DNA of 62,370 nt from Collinsella aerofaciens (GCF_028207065.1 NZ_JAQLFP010000013.1:1-62370), one strand, 5' to 3'. Numbered from the stretch's first letter, positions 9,152-17,875 are shown. Notes: generated by a model not told the origin, from the letters alone. Made by a program: numbers and translations.

Positions 9152-9275
9152 CTCCTGTTATGAAAGGGAAACTATGTCCCAGTATTTCGGATCAGAACGG
9201 GGCACGGTTTCCCCCAGGACCTCCTTGCGGAAACTGCATCCCACTCTGAGCGCCCATTCCGGGACACAGCTTCCC
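9113..9275. repeat. Island-flanking composite repeat, copy A
   Basis: The gap 9068-9469 contains no gene. Its notable content is a composite repeat: a terminator-like hairpin (9113-9151) and two tandem palindromic units (9166-9213 and 9229-9275). Each unit starts with a GGAAACTgcgTCCCA-like arm and ends with its imperfect inverse. The same order of parts is found at 15891-16052, and 48 bases (9228-9275 and 16005-16052) are identical. The two copies are in the same orientation and bracket the accessory island. The remaining 9276-9469 holds the presumed promoter of the FHA operon; no clear -35/-10 pair was found. Confidence 0.85.
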
Positions 9276-9469
9276 GAAGGGCGGCTGAGTCGTGCCATCC
9301 TAATCAAAACGCGACCGCATAGCGCCCCTAAGATAACCAGTTCTCATGCTGGAGCAAACGCATCAGGTGGCGTGACCGCTCACCGACATGCAATTTGTTG
9401 CACAGTAAAATCGGCTAGTGGCACCCTTATCCTTTATTTAGCGAATAAGTTCAAGGAAGGGAGAATGTC

Positions 9470-10402
9470 ATGCCAAGACGGCAAACACCGCTCGAGGTCA
9501 TGTTCTCCCTGTTCAAGACTTCATTTACCCTGAGCCATCGCGCATTTGCCGAACTGTTACTATCCGATCTGCCGTTAACAAATGGACAGCCTACCGCCCA
9601 AATGGCACAGGACACCAGCTGGCTTTCGCGCACGATTGTGCACTCGCAGCCGGGCTCCCTAGAAGATCGCTACTTTGCCGACTGGTCCTGCGCATCGAAT
9701 CAAATCCTGCACAAGCTACGGGAAAAAGGGTATTCGAACGCCGACATCTATACCATGATTGCGGCAGCGACTGACACGATGGCTCAAGCGCTCGGTGCCT
9801 GTGGGCGTAATGGGCTCCTTTACCGGAACGCCGCCTCGCGCCTCGTCAGCAGCCAGCCAGACAAAGATGACAGGGCTCTTATCTCAATCACGCTCGTTGT
9901 TTCGACCGCCTGTTGGTGCGATCCGGCCCGTGCTATCGCGTACATCAGGGACCGCTTTGAATTCACAGAGAACGTCAGGTCGTTTACCCCCTCAAGTATT
10001 TCTTTCTGTCCATGCGATTTAAAACAAACGGGCACCGAACGTGCGATCGGCCTTATCAGGATCGACAACGAACTCGTCGTCGGGGGCCCTTATGTCATTG
10101 AGCCTTCTGCCATGGGCTCCATCATCGGAGCGCTCGCACTCGAAGACGGCGCTGTCACCGATGTTGGGCTGGATGTCTCCGCCAAGCATCTCCGCATCTT
10201 CGCCGAGAACAATGCTTGGTACGCACAAGACCTCGGTTCGACCAACGGCACGCATCTGATTCGAACAGCCGATAACAGCGAACTCGACATCAGCTCCGGC
10301 GCACCCGCCCAGCTGTACCCCGGCGACATCCTGCGCCTGGGTCTCAGCACTTCTTTTGCCGTCGTAGCAACGGCGGCTATCTTAGCAAATCCACATCACT
10401 AA
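9470..10402 (+). CDS. FHA-domain protein, first gene of island operon
   Basis: 310 residues. The C-terminal third is a forkhead-associated domain that binds phosphothreonine peptides. Markers are VSAKHLRIF and the hallmark DLGSTNGTHLI, followed by the DILRLG strand. The first 190 residues are mostly helical, with several cysteines (SISFCPCDL, TACWCDP), and match no family I recognise. An AAGGAAGGGAG ribosome site precedes ATG. It is 20 bases upstream of the SPFH gene, so it probably heads the operon. FHA domains usually read a Ser/Thr kinase signal, yet no kinase is encoded in this window, so the phosphorylated partner would be elsewhere or the domain may bind something else. Confidence 0.8.
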   Translation: MPRRQTPLEVMFSLFKTSFTLSHRAFAELLLSDLPLTNGQPTAQMAQDTSWLSRTIVHSQPGSLEDRYFADWSCASNQILHKLREKGYSNADIYTMIAAATDTMAQALGACGRNGLLYRNAASRLVSSQPDKDDRALISITLVVSTACWCDPARAIAYIRDRFEFTENVRSFTPSSISFCPCDLKQTGTERAIGLIRIDNELVVGGPYVIEPSAMGSIIGALALEDGAVTDVGLDVSAKHLRIFAENNAWYAQDLGSTNGTHLIRTADNSELDISSGAPAQLYPGDILRLGLSTSFAVVATAAILANPHH

Positions 10403-10421
10403 CCATGGAAGCAGGAGGACT

Positions 10422-11528
10422 ATGAGCATCACGGATGTCATCAAATATGAGGGCAATAACCAAACTTTTATCTGGAAACACCCCTCAGAAGACTTCAATA
10501 CGGGCTCGCAACTCATTGTTCACGAGACCCAAGAAGCAATTTTCTTCCTTAATGGACAGGCCCTGGATTCGTTTGGACCAGGCAGGCATGAACTTGAGAC
10601 TCAAAATCTACCGTTACTGAACGGCATTTCGAAGATAACGACCGGTGGTGTCAGCCCGTTTCACTCAGAAGTCTACTTTGTTAACCTCATCGAGCAGATG
10701 GGCATACGCTGGGGAACCAATTCCAAGATTCAGTTCATGGAACCGACTTATGGATTTCCGCTCTCGCTCGGGGCGTCCGGAGAGATGGCTCTTGCTGTAA
10801 AAGAGCCCCGCAGGCTCCTTCTCAAGCTTGTTGGAACCGAAGCTTTGCTCTCCCAGGACAAGCTGATCAGCTATTTCAAAGCTTTCCTGCAAACTCGAGT
10901 AAAAACTCATCTGGCACAAGTAATTACCGAACAAAAACTCTCCATTTTCGAACTTGATGCACACCTTGAAGAGTTATCCGACTCGCTTAAGAACAAGCTG
11001 CTTCCCGACTTTGCCGCATACGGCCTCTCATTAACGCAAATGCTGGTCACCGCCATCGTCAAACCCGAAGGTGATCCGGTATACGAGAAGTTTAAGGACC
11101 TCCATTTCAAGCAATATGCCGACGTACGCGAAGCACAGATAAAACAACAGGTCAGCATTATCGAACAAGAAACTGCGGCGCAGCGCACCGTAATCTCCGC
11201 AAAAGCGCGCGCAGAAAAACGGCAAATCGAAGGCTATACCTATCAACAGGAACGCAGCTTCGATGTTGCCGAAAAGATGGCCCAAAACGAAGCGACTGGC
11301 GAATACGCAAACATGGGAATTGGTCTGGGCGTAATGGCCGGTGTCGGCGGGACCATGGGGTCAGTTATGACCGATGCACTCTCACAAGCCACCGGCACGT
11401 CCGCGACGCAGCCCATCCCTGCGGATACCAATTCGCAGCAAAGTGCTGCAAAGTTCTGTTCCGAATGTGGATATCGCTTCTCTGGAACCGAGAAGTTCTG
11501 TCCCGAGTGCGGAGCACGGAGGTCATAA
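10422..11528 (+). CDS. SPFH-domain protein with C-terminal zinc ribbon (YdjI-like)
   Basis: 368 residues. Residues about 20-230 resemble the SPFH/band-7-like 'virion core protein' family (Bacillus YdjI type), with the opening LIVHETQEAIFFLNGQALD and the FGPGRHELET turn. A charged helical segment near 225-275 suggests oligomerisation, and a glycine-rich stretch (GIGLGVMAGVGGTMGSV) follows. The C-terminus is a zinc ribbon with two CxxC pairs (KFCSECGYRF and KFCPECGARR). Such proteins assemble on membranes as scaffolds. Its stop overlaps the next start (TAATG), so translation of the membrane protein is coupled to it. AT-richer than the surrounding genome. Confidence 0.82.
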   Translation: MSITDVIKYEGNNQTFIWKHPSEDFNTGSQLIVHETQEAIFFLNGQALDSFGPGRHELETQNLPLLNGISKITTGGVSPFHSEVYFVNLIEQMGIRWGTNSKIQFMEPTYGFPLSLGASGEMALAVKEPRRLLLKLVGTEALLSQDKLISYFKAFLQTRVKTHLAQVITEQKLSIFELDAHLEELSDSLKNKLLPDFAAYGLSLTQMLVTAIVKPEGDPVYEKFKDLHFKQYADVREAQIKQQVSIIEQETAAQRTVISAKARAEKRQIEGYTYQQERSFDVAEKMAQNEATGEYANMGIGLGVMAGVGGTMGSVMTDALSQATGTSATQPIPADTNSQQSAAKFCSECGYRFSGTEKFCPECGARRS

Positions 11529-12202
11529 TGAAGAACACACAGGCATATATTGCAGCAATCCCCGTAGCCCTCTTCATAGCTATCGAAAGCGTGACAATAC
11601 TTTTATTTGGACCCTCAACCACTTTTTGGATTGAGAGCGCATTCTCTTTGGTCATGCTCGCCCTGGTGGTTTCAACCTTGTTATTTGGACCCCAAAAGAA
11701 TCTTAAGATATTTGGTATCTCAAAGATACTTGTTATTGGCGTATCGTTTGCAGTCCAATTGTTGCTAGGCATACTAGGGTCCGCGTTAAAAACAGAGGCG
11801 CTTCCAGCAATTCCAATTCTCAGTTTTCTGCTAGCAAGCGCTGCGACAGCCACGCTCTTCGCAACAGGCGCTTCCGAATCTCACGCATCTACCATTGAAA
11901 ACCAAATTTCAAGCAAATCGCAATCCATGCAGAACCTTGAACTTCAGCTAAGACTGCTTCTAGATGAATCACCTTCAGAGTTGCGCGCATCAATGACCAG
12001 CTTCTTGGAAACTTCAAGCCTTGCCGACCCCGCCAGTTGTGAAGCAAGCGCTCAAGTTGAAGACGAAATATCGAGCGCACTTCGTGATCTATCGCAATCA
12101 ATCGAATCAAACGATATCGAAGGCGCGAACTCGAAAATATTGCGCATGACTTCATTGATAAGGCAAAGAGCAGCACTGGTTAAAGCAAGCAAGGACAGCT
12201 AA
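11528..12202 (+). CDS. Four-helix membrane protein of island operon
   Basis: 224 residues, no family recognised. The N-terminal half has four hydrophobic segments: AYIAAIPVALFIAIESV, ESAFSLVMLALVVSTLLFG, ILVIGVSFAVQLLLGIL and IPILSFLLASAATATLF. The C-terminal 110 residues are soluble, acidic and helical (SKSQSMQNLELQLRLLLDE, then EDEISSALRDLSQSIE), probably coiled coil on the cytoplasmic face. It overlaps the SPFH stop and the TIR-like start by one base each. The context suggests a membrane platform or effector partner for the TIR-like protein. Confidence 0.75.
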   Translation: MKNTQAYIAAIPVALFIAIESVTILLFGPSTTFWIESAFSLVMLALVVSTLLFGPQKNLKIFGISKILVIGVSFAVQLLLGILGSALKTEALPAIPILSFLLASAATATLFATGASESHASTIENQISSKSQSMQNLELQLRLLLDESPSELRASMTSFLETSSLADPASCEASAQVEDEISSALRDLSQSIESNDIEGANSKILRMTSLIRQRAALVKASKDS

Positions 12203-12861
12203 TGATCGATAAGGATAAATTAATCTCGCTTCTTATTTCAAAAGAAATTCCAGTAAAAACGACCCGGAGATACAAAACTATTGGCTATCGAATAAAGCTC
12301 GAGAGTGGAACAGCCGTATATGTCTACGACAGCGGCGGCTTCTTTTGTCAAGGAAATAACGCTGATCAGGTCCGAAAAGCCATCGAAGATGAAATCATTG
12401 ATGAACCAAACAACAAAGTTTTCGTTGTTTACGGCCACGATAAAACCGCACGAAACCAACTCCAACGTCTTCTCGAAGAGTTAAATCTCGAGCCTATTTT
12501 TCTCGATAATCAGCCTATAGGGGGCCGAACAGTAATCGAACAACTAATGGAATACATCCCTTGCGCTAATTTCGGGATAGTACTTATGACCCCGGACGAT
12601 ATAGGCTATCCAAAGAATAAACAGGATCGACCGCAGCCAAGAGCTCGCCAGAACGTAGTTTTGGAGCTTGGGATGCTACTGATGAAATTCGGCAGGTCTA
12701 GGACCGCGATCCTTCTCAAAGAAGCCGACCCACCAATAGAAAAACCGTCCGATATAAACGGCATCTTATATCTCCCTTACAAGGAAGACGTTTTTGAGAT
12801 AAAGCAGAAACTAATACGGGAAATGAACAGCAAGGGGTATGAAATGGAGCAATCGAAATGA
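12202..12861 (+). CDS. TIR-like nucleotide-binding protein (PF10137 / CAP12-PCTIR type)
   Basis: 219 residues. Residues 72-205 match the TIR-like domain family used by CBASS and Pycsar effectors (PF10137). Visible blocks are KVFVVYGHD (72-80), LMTPDDIGY (128-136), RARQNVVLELGML (147-159) and KPSDINGILYLPY (181-193). Glu155 in the NVVLELG block is the expected NAD-cleaving residue. Residues 25-65 (GYRIKLES.. VYVYDSGGFFCQGNN) resemble the TBP-like N-terminal domain of RNase HIII; that is a weaker call. No cyclase is adjacent, so the trigger would have to come from the operon partners. It overlaps both neighbours by one and four bases. NADase activity is inferred from family membership. Confidence 0.83.
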   Translation: MIDKDKLISLLISKEIPVKTTRRYKTIGYRIKLESGTAVYVYDSGGFFCQGNNADQVRKAIEDEIIDEPNNKVFVVYGHDKTARNQLQRLLEELNLEPIFLDNQPIGGRTVIEQLMEYIPCANFGIVLMTPDDIGYPKNKQDRPQPRARQNVVLELGMLLMKFGRSRTAILLKEADPPIEKPSDINGILYLPYKEDVFEIKQKLIREMNSKGYEMEQSK

Positions 12862-14339
12862 AAGCGCTACAATGCGAGCTCTGCGGTAGCACAGAGATTA
12901 TCAAGGATGGAGACTTTTTCGTCTGTCAAAGCTGTGGAATGAAATATACGCTTGAAACCGCAAAGAAAATGATGGTCGAAGGTGTTGTCCAAGTCGAAGG
13001 CACAGTGAAAACAGACCGCACTGAAGATGTCGATCGATATCTCGCCTTGGCCAGAACCGCTCAAAAAGCCGGTAACAACGCTGATGCTGAGAAATATGCC
13101 TCCATGGCCCTCGAGATTGATCTTAAGAACGCCGAGGCATGGTCAATAAAGGCAAAAGCGATAGACTGGCAGCTCACGTTTGACAACGATCGCTTGTCGG
13201 AATCAAATGCAGCATGCATTAATATGCTAAAGCAGCTAAATCGAGCCCCATCAGATTTTGATGAGATAAACACCGCGCTAAACATAGCGATAGGTTTCAT
13301 TGAGCATTTGCGAGCTATCGCAAACTCTGAGATAGACTATTTCTGCCAGGAACTTGCAAATCTACCGAATGCGAAGAATCTAGAGTTAATTCAATCGGGG
13401 CTCATTCGTCACCTACAGTCGCGTGAACTCCAATGGAAAAATATAGAGGCCGTGTGCGAATTACAAACGGCTGCCGTAAAGAGGCTCAGCAAAGAGCAGG
13501 GGGAGAGTGCCAAGATACCCGAGAATATCGAAGATCTCCTCGGCGCCCTTACCGAAGACCTTTCCGGTCTTGCAGCGCGCAACATTTCATCAATGTATTA
13601 CAATGCTGCAATCACGATCCTAAAGTCTGCGGTCAACGGCTGCTCCACATGGTCGGAACGGTGGAACAAGGTCCGTGTATTTGATTACTACGCGACAGAT
13701 GATTTCGACTATGACAACGAAAAAGAAGCTTTTGATCTATGCATAGATGCGTACGATAGTTGCATAAAAGCGGCTCGCTTAGCTATCGACCTCTTTGACA
13801 ATAAAGTCACTAAACAAGGTACTGCCACAGACGAGATGCTCTTAAGATGCTGGGGCATATTGTGCAGTCTCGAGGAGCTATGTATCAAAGTTCGAACAAA
13901 TCGCCGATACTACGGATACTACGGACACTCCAGCGAACAAATAACAAACGACGGCTTTTTCCTTAGCGATGAGGCAAAGCAGCTTCGGAGAGAACAGTTA
14001 GAAAAGGACATGGCAAAGCGTGACGAATACGACCCCGAGAAGAAGAAGGAACGTGAGCGCGCTGAAAAAGAAGCAGAGCTCCAAGCCAAATATTGGTTAG
14101 ATAATCCTGTTAAAAAGTCGCAAAAACAAGCGCTCGAAGATGAATTTGACCGTTTGGGGAACGAACTTCGAGAGCTTAAGAGCAGACGTTCTTTCTTCAG
14201 TCCATTCGAATTCAAAGCGAAACGAGAATGTGACACAAAAATAGAACAGGCCCGCGCGCGCAGGCGGGAAATCAAAGACTCTTTGAAGGCCTTAGACGAT
14301 GAACTCATGGCGTACGTGTCGAACGAAATTGAATCATAG
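12858..14339 (+). CDS. Zinc-ribbon protein with TPR-like helical body
   Basis: 493 residues. The N-terminus is a TFIIB-like zinc ribbon with cysteines 6, 9, 23 and 26 (CELCG and CQSCGMKY). A TPR-like pair of helices follows (YLALARTAQKAGNNADAEKY near residue 56). The long central part is helical and of unknown fold. The C-terminal 130 residues are highly charged coiled coil (EKKKERERAEKEAELQ, RRSFFSPFEFKAKRECD). Proteins with this start are widespread in gut bacteria and often lie beside SPFH/zinc-ribbon genes. Its ATG overlaps the TIR-like stop (ATGA). It may be the sensor or adaptor of the operon; that is inference. Confidence 0.75.
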   Translation: MKALQCELCGSTEIIKDGDFFVCQSCGMKYTLETAKKMMVEGVVQVEGTVKTDRTEDVDRYLALARTAQKAGNNADAEKYASMALEIDLKNAEAWSIKAKAIDWQLTFDNDRLSESNAACINMLKQLNRAPSDFDEINTALNIAIGFIEHLRAIANSEIDYFCQELANLPNAKNLELIQSGLIRHLQSRELQWKNIEAVCELQTAAVKRLSKEQGESAKIPENIEDLLGALTEDLSGLAARNISSMYYNAAITILKSAVNGCSTWSERWNKVRVFDYYATDDFDYDNEKEAFDLCIDAYDSCIKAARLAIDLFDNKVTKQGTATDEMLLRCWGILCSLEELCIKVRTNRRYYGYYGHSSEQITNDGFFLSDEAKQLRREQLEKDMAKRDEYDPEKKKERERAEKEAELQAKYWLDNPVKKSQKQALEDEFDRLGNELRELKSRRSFFSPFEFKAKRECDTKIEQARARRREIKDSLKALDDELMAYVSNEIES

Positions 14340-14466
14340 CTTTCACCGCTTGCCGCAACAGTCCATTGGCGACCTCAAAGGCGCCTCAATGGGATAAGAG
14401 CGATTTCACACCATGGAGGAATGGCGGGCAAACGCTCGGAGTGTTCATTTGTCTGATAACCGATGT

Positions 14467-15708
14467 TCACTCTAGCCCGAGCAGATTAAGTCCCGCCACC
14501 GTCATCTTGCACACGAGCGGCCTTGCGGACACCTTTTCTAAATATCCGGCAGCGATTAGGCTCGACAATGACCTACTCGCTGTCGGCTTTGTCACATCGA
14601 GATAGCCCGACACACCATCAAGCGTAGATTCACCAAAGGCACCGAAGATATGCATCTGTGCCGCATAAAACAGAATATCTTTTGCCCTTTCGGTAAACGT
14701 ATCGTCGAGTTCATCGATCGCCCGCTTGAGATCATCGAGTTGTACGCGCTTTTCGGCCAAATCGCTCAGAACGGCATCTTGCGCTTGCTCGACCAAATCA
14801 AGCATCATTGCAACAAACGGAGTAGCCTCGCTACCGTTAAGGGGCCTCTCCACCACGTCAAACGCCTTGTAATATGCGGTTTTATTCTCAGCAATCGTCC
14901 TAGAGAGCGACAACACCGTAGGCTGCGACAACGTCTCGTTCAGGCTCAACGCGAGAAGATACCTCCCCGTTCTCCCGTTACCGTCATAGAAGGGGTGAAT
15001 ATACTCAAAGAGAAAATGGCAGATTGAGGCTGCATAGAGGCTTGGGACATCTTCGCGATTGCCCAACTCTATCATCTTGCCAAGGAGGTCAATGATTTCG
15101 GGCTCCGAGGAAACACCCTGATGGAGAATCTTGCCCCGACTGTTCTCAATCACAACGGGACCCAAACGGAACATCTTGCCATCCGGACGGTCCTTCGGGT
15201 CAAGCACGCCCTTAGTGACGGCATCGAAAATCTCGCGAATATCCTCGGGTTTGCCGGGACGACTTGAACCATCCACCAGCTGAAGGTAGAGGCGAGCGAA
15301 TTCAATAAAAGGAGTGTGCTCCTTTTCGGCGGCACCGCAAAGTTCGGCCGCAGCATCCTCCGCAGACTCCAGCGCCGCTTCAATCTGGCGCCGCGTGCTG
15401 TGCACACCCTCCATCTCGTTGCTGAAAACAACCTCCTCAAGCACCAGCGAACGAATCGAGGCCCCCAAAGCCACATAAGGCAAGCTGTTCCACAGGTTGG
15501 AAATCTTTCGCTCTTTTCTGAGGATCCGCTCGCTAGCAACGGACAGGTTCAAAGGAACACAAGCGAACAGTTCACCATGCTCAAGGTGAATTCCAGTCCG
15601 CACCGTGCCGTCGGCAGTAAGGCGCTCGCGCAGCAGCTCGTCATGGCAAGCATAACGATCGGAGCTTGGATCTGCATAAAAGAGTTTTTCGAGCGTCTTG
15701 TACGCCAT
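14467..15708 (-). CDS. Fic-domain AMPylase with N-terminal inhibitory helix
   Basis: 413 residues, convergent to the island operon. The active site HPFYDGNGRTGR is at 238-249 and complete. The inhibitory motif (S/T)xxxE(G/N) is present as SNEMEG at 96-101, which places it in class II (self-contained inhibition by an N-terminal helix). The Fic_N segment lies before it, and the C-terminus is a winged-helix-like segment (DVTKPTASRSLSSLIAAG). The architecture matches the SoFic type; stand-alone SoFic proteins have been reported as phage-defence genes. The target is unknown. AAAGGAG lies upstream of the start. Confidence 0.9.
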   Translation of the reverse strand: MAYKTLEKLFYADPSSDRYACHDELLRERLTADGTVRTGIHLEHGELFACVPLNLSVASERILRKERKISNLWNSLPYVALGASIRSLVLEEVVFSNEMEGVHSTRRQIEAALESAEDAAAELCGAAEKEHTPFIEFARLYLQLVDGSSRPGKPEDIREIFDAVTKGVLDPKDRPDGKMFRLGPVVIENSRGKILHQGVSSEPEIIDLLGKMIELGNREDVPSLYAASICHFLFEYIHPFYDGNGRTGRYLLALSLNETLSQPTVLSLSRTIAENKTAYYKAFDVVERPLNGSEATPFVAMMLDLVEQAQDAVLSDLAEKRVQLDDLKRAIDELDDTFTERAKDILFYAAQMHIFGAFGESTLDGVSGYLDVTKPTASRSLSSLIAAGYLEKVSARPLVCKMTVAGLNLLGLE

Positions 15709-15757
15709 CGCTTCATCGCTCCTTTGAAATCAAATAGCTTAATCGTCTTTCATTATT

Positions 15758-15771
15758 TCGAATATATCCGA
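15758..15771. promoter_or_regulatory. Near-palindrome upstream of fic
   Basis: TCGAATATATCCGA matches its own reverse complement at 12 of 14 positions and lies about 50 bases before the fic start, inside AT-rich promoter-like DNA. The Fic protein carries a C-terminal HTH-like segment, so autoregulation at this site is possible. Unproven. Confidence 0.3.
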
Positions 15772-15890
15772 TATTTGCAATTAAGACTCAAGAAATGCAT
15801 TGTCTAATTTCAGAATTTGAAGTATTGGGAATTAAGGGTTCTTTTTTACATAGCGAGCTAATTTCAAACCTCAGCAGAGCTTTATGCAAG

Positions 15891-16114
15891 AAGGTGCGCT
15901 GTCTGCATCAACCGCAGGCAGCGCACCTCCTTCTATTCGAAAAGGAAACTGCGTCCCATAATTCCGGCTCAGAATGGGATGCGCTTTCCCTAACGAGCCT
16001 CTCGCGGAAACTGCATCCCACTCTGAGCGCCCATTCCGGGACACAGCTTCCCAACGGCCCCCGTTTCGGAAACCACATCCCGTTCCGAGCCTTCAAAGCG
16101 GGACGCGGCTTCCC
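15891..16114. repeat. Island-flanking composite repeat, copy B, with a third unit
   Basis: The gap 15709-16128 contains no gene. From 15891 it repeats the composite element seen at 9113: hairpin AAGGTGCGCTGTCTG/CAGGCAGCGCACCT, palindromic unit 1 (15944-15989) and unit 2 (16006-16052, identical to copy A). A third related unit at 16068-16114 has arms GGAAACCACATCCCG and CGGGACGCGGCTTCC. The units resemble REP-type palindromes. The stretch 15772-15890 is AT-rich and non-coding, and marks the right edge of the island. Confidence 0.85.
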
Positions 16115-16128
16115 CGAGAAAGTATCGA

Positions 16129-17691
16129 CTACTTACCGTCGTCGTCTTCGGCTTCTTCGCGCGCATAGAGCTCCAGCATGCGGCGGCGGTATTCGCGCAC
16201 AGCGAGCTTGGCGCGCTCCAGGCGGCGGCGCTCACGCGGAGTCAGCTCGGACGGGTCGACCTCGTCTCCATAGGTCTTATCGGCAAGCAGGTGCGCCGCG
16301 TCCACGATGCGGGCATCGATGTGGCCGCTCGCTGCCTCGGCGGAAAGACGCTCGGCAATCGTATCGAGCGTAGGCAGGCCCTCGAATACGCGACCATGGC
16401 CATGCGAAGTCAGTAGCTCATGCTCGCGCGCGAGCAAGCTCGCTAGGTCGTGGTGGGCGCGCAAGATGTCGAGCGCATCGGATGGATGCTCGGCAACCTC
16501 TGCCACGGCGGCGACCGGTGCGGCATCCACCACGCGGTAGAAGAGCTGCGCGAGCAATGGCATCAAGAACACCGTGATGGCACCGGCGGCAACCATGACC
16601 GACGCAATATCTTGCGACAGCGCGCCCGCGTTGACGGCAACGCTCGTAACGGCAACGATGATCGGCAGCGCCGTGGTGCAGTACAGGGCCACGGTAATGC
16701 GACCATACGCCGACACATCGCGCGTCGCAGGACAAATGCTCATGGAAATAAGAATGGGCACGGCACGAATAATCAACAACGCCACGATAAAGCCCACGAG
16801 CAGACCCGGGCGCGACGCCACGGCCGTCAGATCGATCTTTGCGCCCGATACGGTAAAGAACACCGGAATCAAAAAACCGTAGGCCAGACCGTCGAGCTTG
16901 GTCTCGAGCGTATGGTTGCCCTCGGGGATGATATAGCGCAGGACAAAGCCGGCGGCAAAAGAACCCAACACGATGTCGAGATCAAAGACAGCCGAGAACG
17001 CCACGAGCGTGACCAGGATGAGCACCGTCAGGCGCACGAAGGTCTGCGACGTGGTATCGGCGCGCTCCTCAACAAATGCAAAGAAGCGGCTGCCGACGCG
17101 CTTGGAGCGGCTCGGGACCACGGCCAGCAACACGCAAACCACCGCAAACAAGCCAAGGATAACGAGCGTTTGGATGCCAGTGCGGGCAGACAACAGCACC
17201 GACATGGCGAGCACGGGACCGAGCTCGCCCCAAGTGCCATACGCGAGAATCGAGTCGCCCACGCGCGTGCCGGTGAGCGAGCGCTCACGCATGATGGGCA
17301 CAAGCGTACCGAGCGCCGTCGAAGTGAGGGCAAGCGTCACGGCGATACCGTCGAAATGACTGACTGAGAACCACGGGGTAAAGCGCACGGCAAGCCAGGC
17401 GATACCAAACGTGACGACCCACGTCGCCAAGCCGTAGCGCCCCTCGACGCCCGTGATGCTCTTGGGGTCGATCTCAAAGCCGGCAAGCAGGAACAAAAAG
17501 GCCAGGCCCAGCTCGGACACAAGCGAGACCTCAGCATCTACATGGATGACGCCGAGCATATGGGGTCCCAGTACCGCGCCGAGCACGAGCAAAAAGACCG
17601 TCTCGGGAACGGGTTTTCCGGGAATCGCCGAGGCGATAAAAGGACTCGCAAAGGCCACGAGTGCGATGATGGCGAGCGAAACGAATGCCAT
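16129..17691 (-). CDS. Cation:proton antiporter, CPA2/Kef family
   Basis: 520 residues. About twelve hydrophobic helices fill residues 1-390, and a charged cytoplasmic tail rich in Arg/Glu fills the rest. Family signatures are FLLVLGAVLGPHMLG, GLAFLFLLAGFEIDP and the central SFAAGFVLRY region. It would exchange K+ or Na+ for protons across the membrane. No RCK/TrkA-N nucleotide domain is fused, unlike KefB/C, so gating differs or a partner is elsewhere. The C-terminal tail may be regulatory. Monocistronic, convergent with nothing closer than repeat B. Confidence 0.85.
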   Translation of the reverse strand: MAFVSLAIIALVAFASPFIASAIPGKPVPETVFLLVLGAVLGPHMLGVIHVDAEVSLVSELGLAFLFLLAGFEIDPKSITGVEGRYGLATWVVTFGIAWLAVRFTPWFSVSHFDGIAVTLALTSTALGTLVPIMRERSLTGTRVGDSILAYGTWGELGPVLAMSVLLSARTGIQTLVILGLFAVVCVLLAVVPSRSKRVGSRFFAFVEERADTTSQTFVRLTVLILVTLVAFSAVFDLDIVLGSFAAGFVLRYIIPEGNHTLETKLDGLAYGFLIPVFFTVSGAKIDLTAVASRPGLLVGFIVALLIIRAVPILISMSICPATRDVSAYGRITVALYCTTALPIIVAVTSVAVNAGALSQDIASVMVAAGAITVFLMPLLAQLFYRVVDAAPVAAVAEVAEHPSDALDILRAHHDLASLLAREHELLTSHGHGRVFEGLPTLDTIAERLSAEAASGHIDARIVDAAHLLADKTYGDEVDPSELTPRERRRLERAKLAVREYRRRMLELYAREEAEDDDGK

Positions 17692-17875
17692 GTGATGCCT
17701 TTCTCTTGTTTGCGCTTCACTGTAGCACCCTCGCCGTCCTCAACGCGCCGCGAGCTGTCGTATCATAGTGAGGTTTACAAACATGTGGCTCAAGGCGACC
17801 GCAGGGCAGACCCCGCAAACCGACCGCTGCCGCATACCGTACCGTACGCCCAACCGATCAGGAAGGCAGGAACCA

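Noticed and set aside
9470..14339. A CBASS or Thoeris system
   Set aside because: No CD-NTase, no SLOG-domain ThsA and no cap2/cap3 genes are found; only the TIR-like effector domain is shared.
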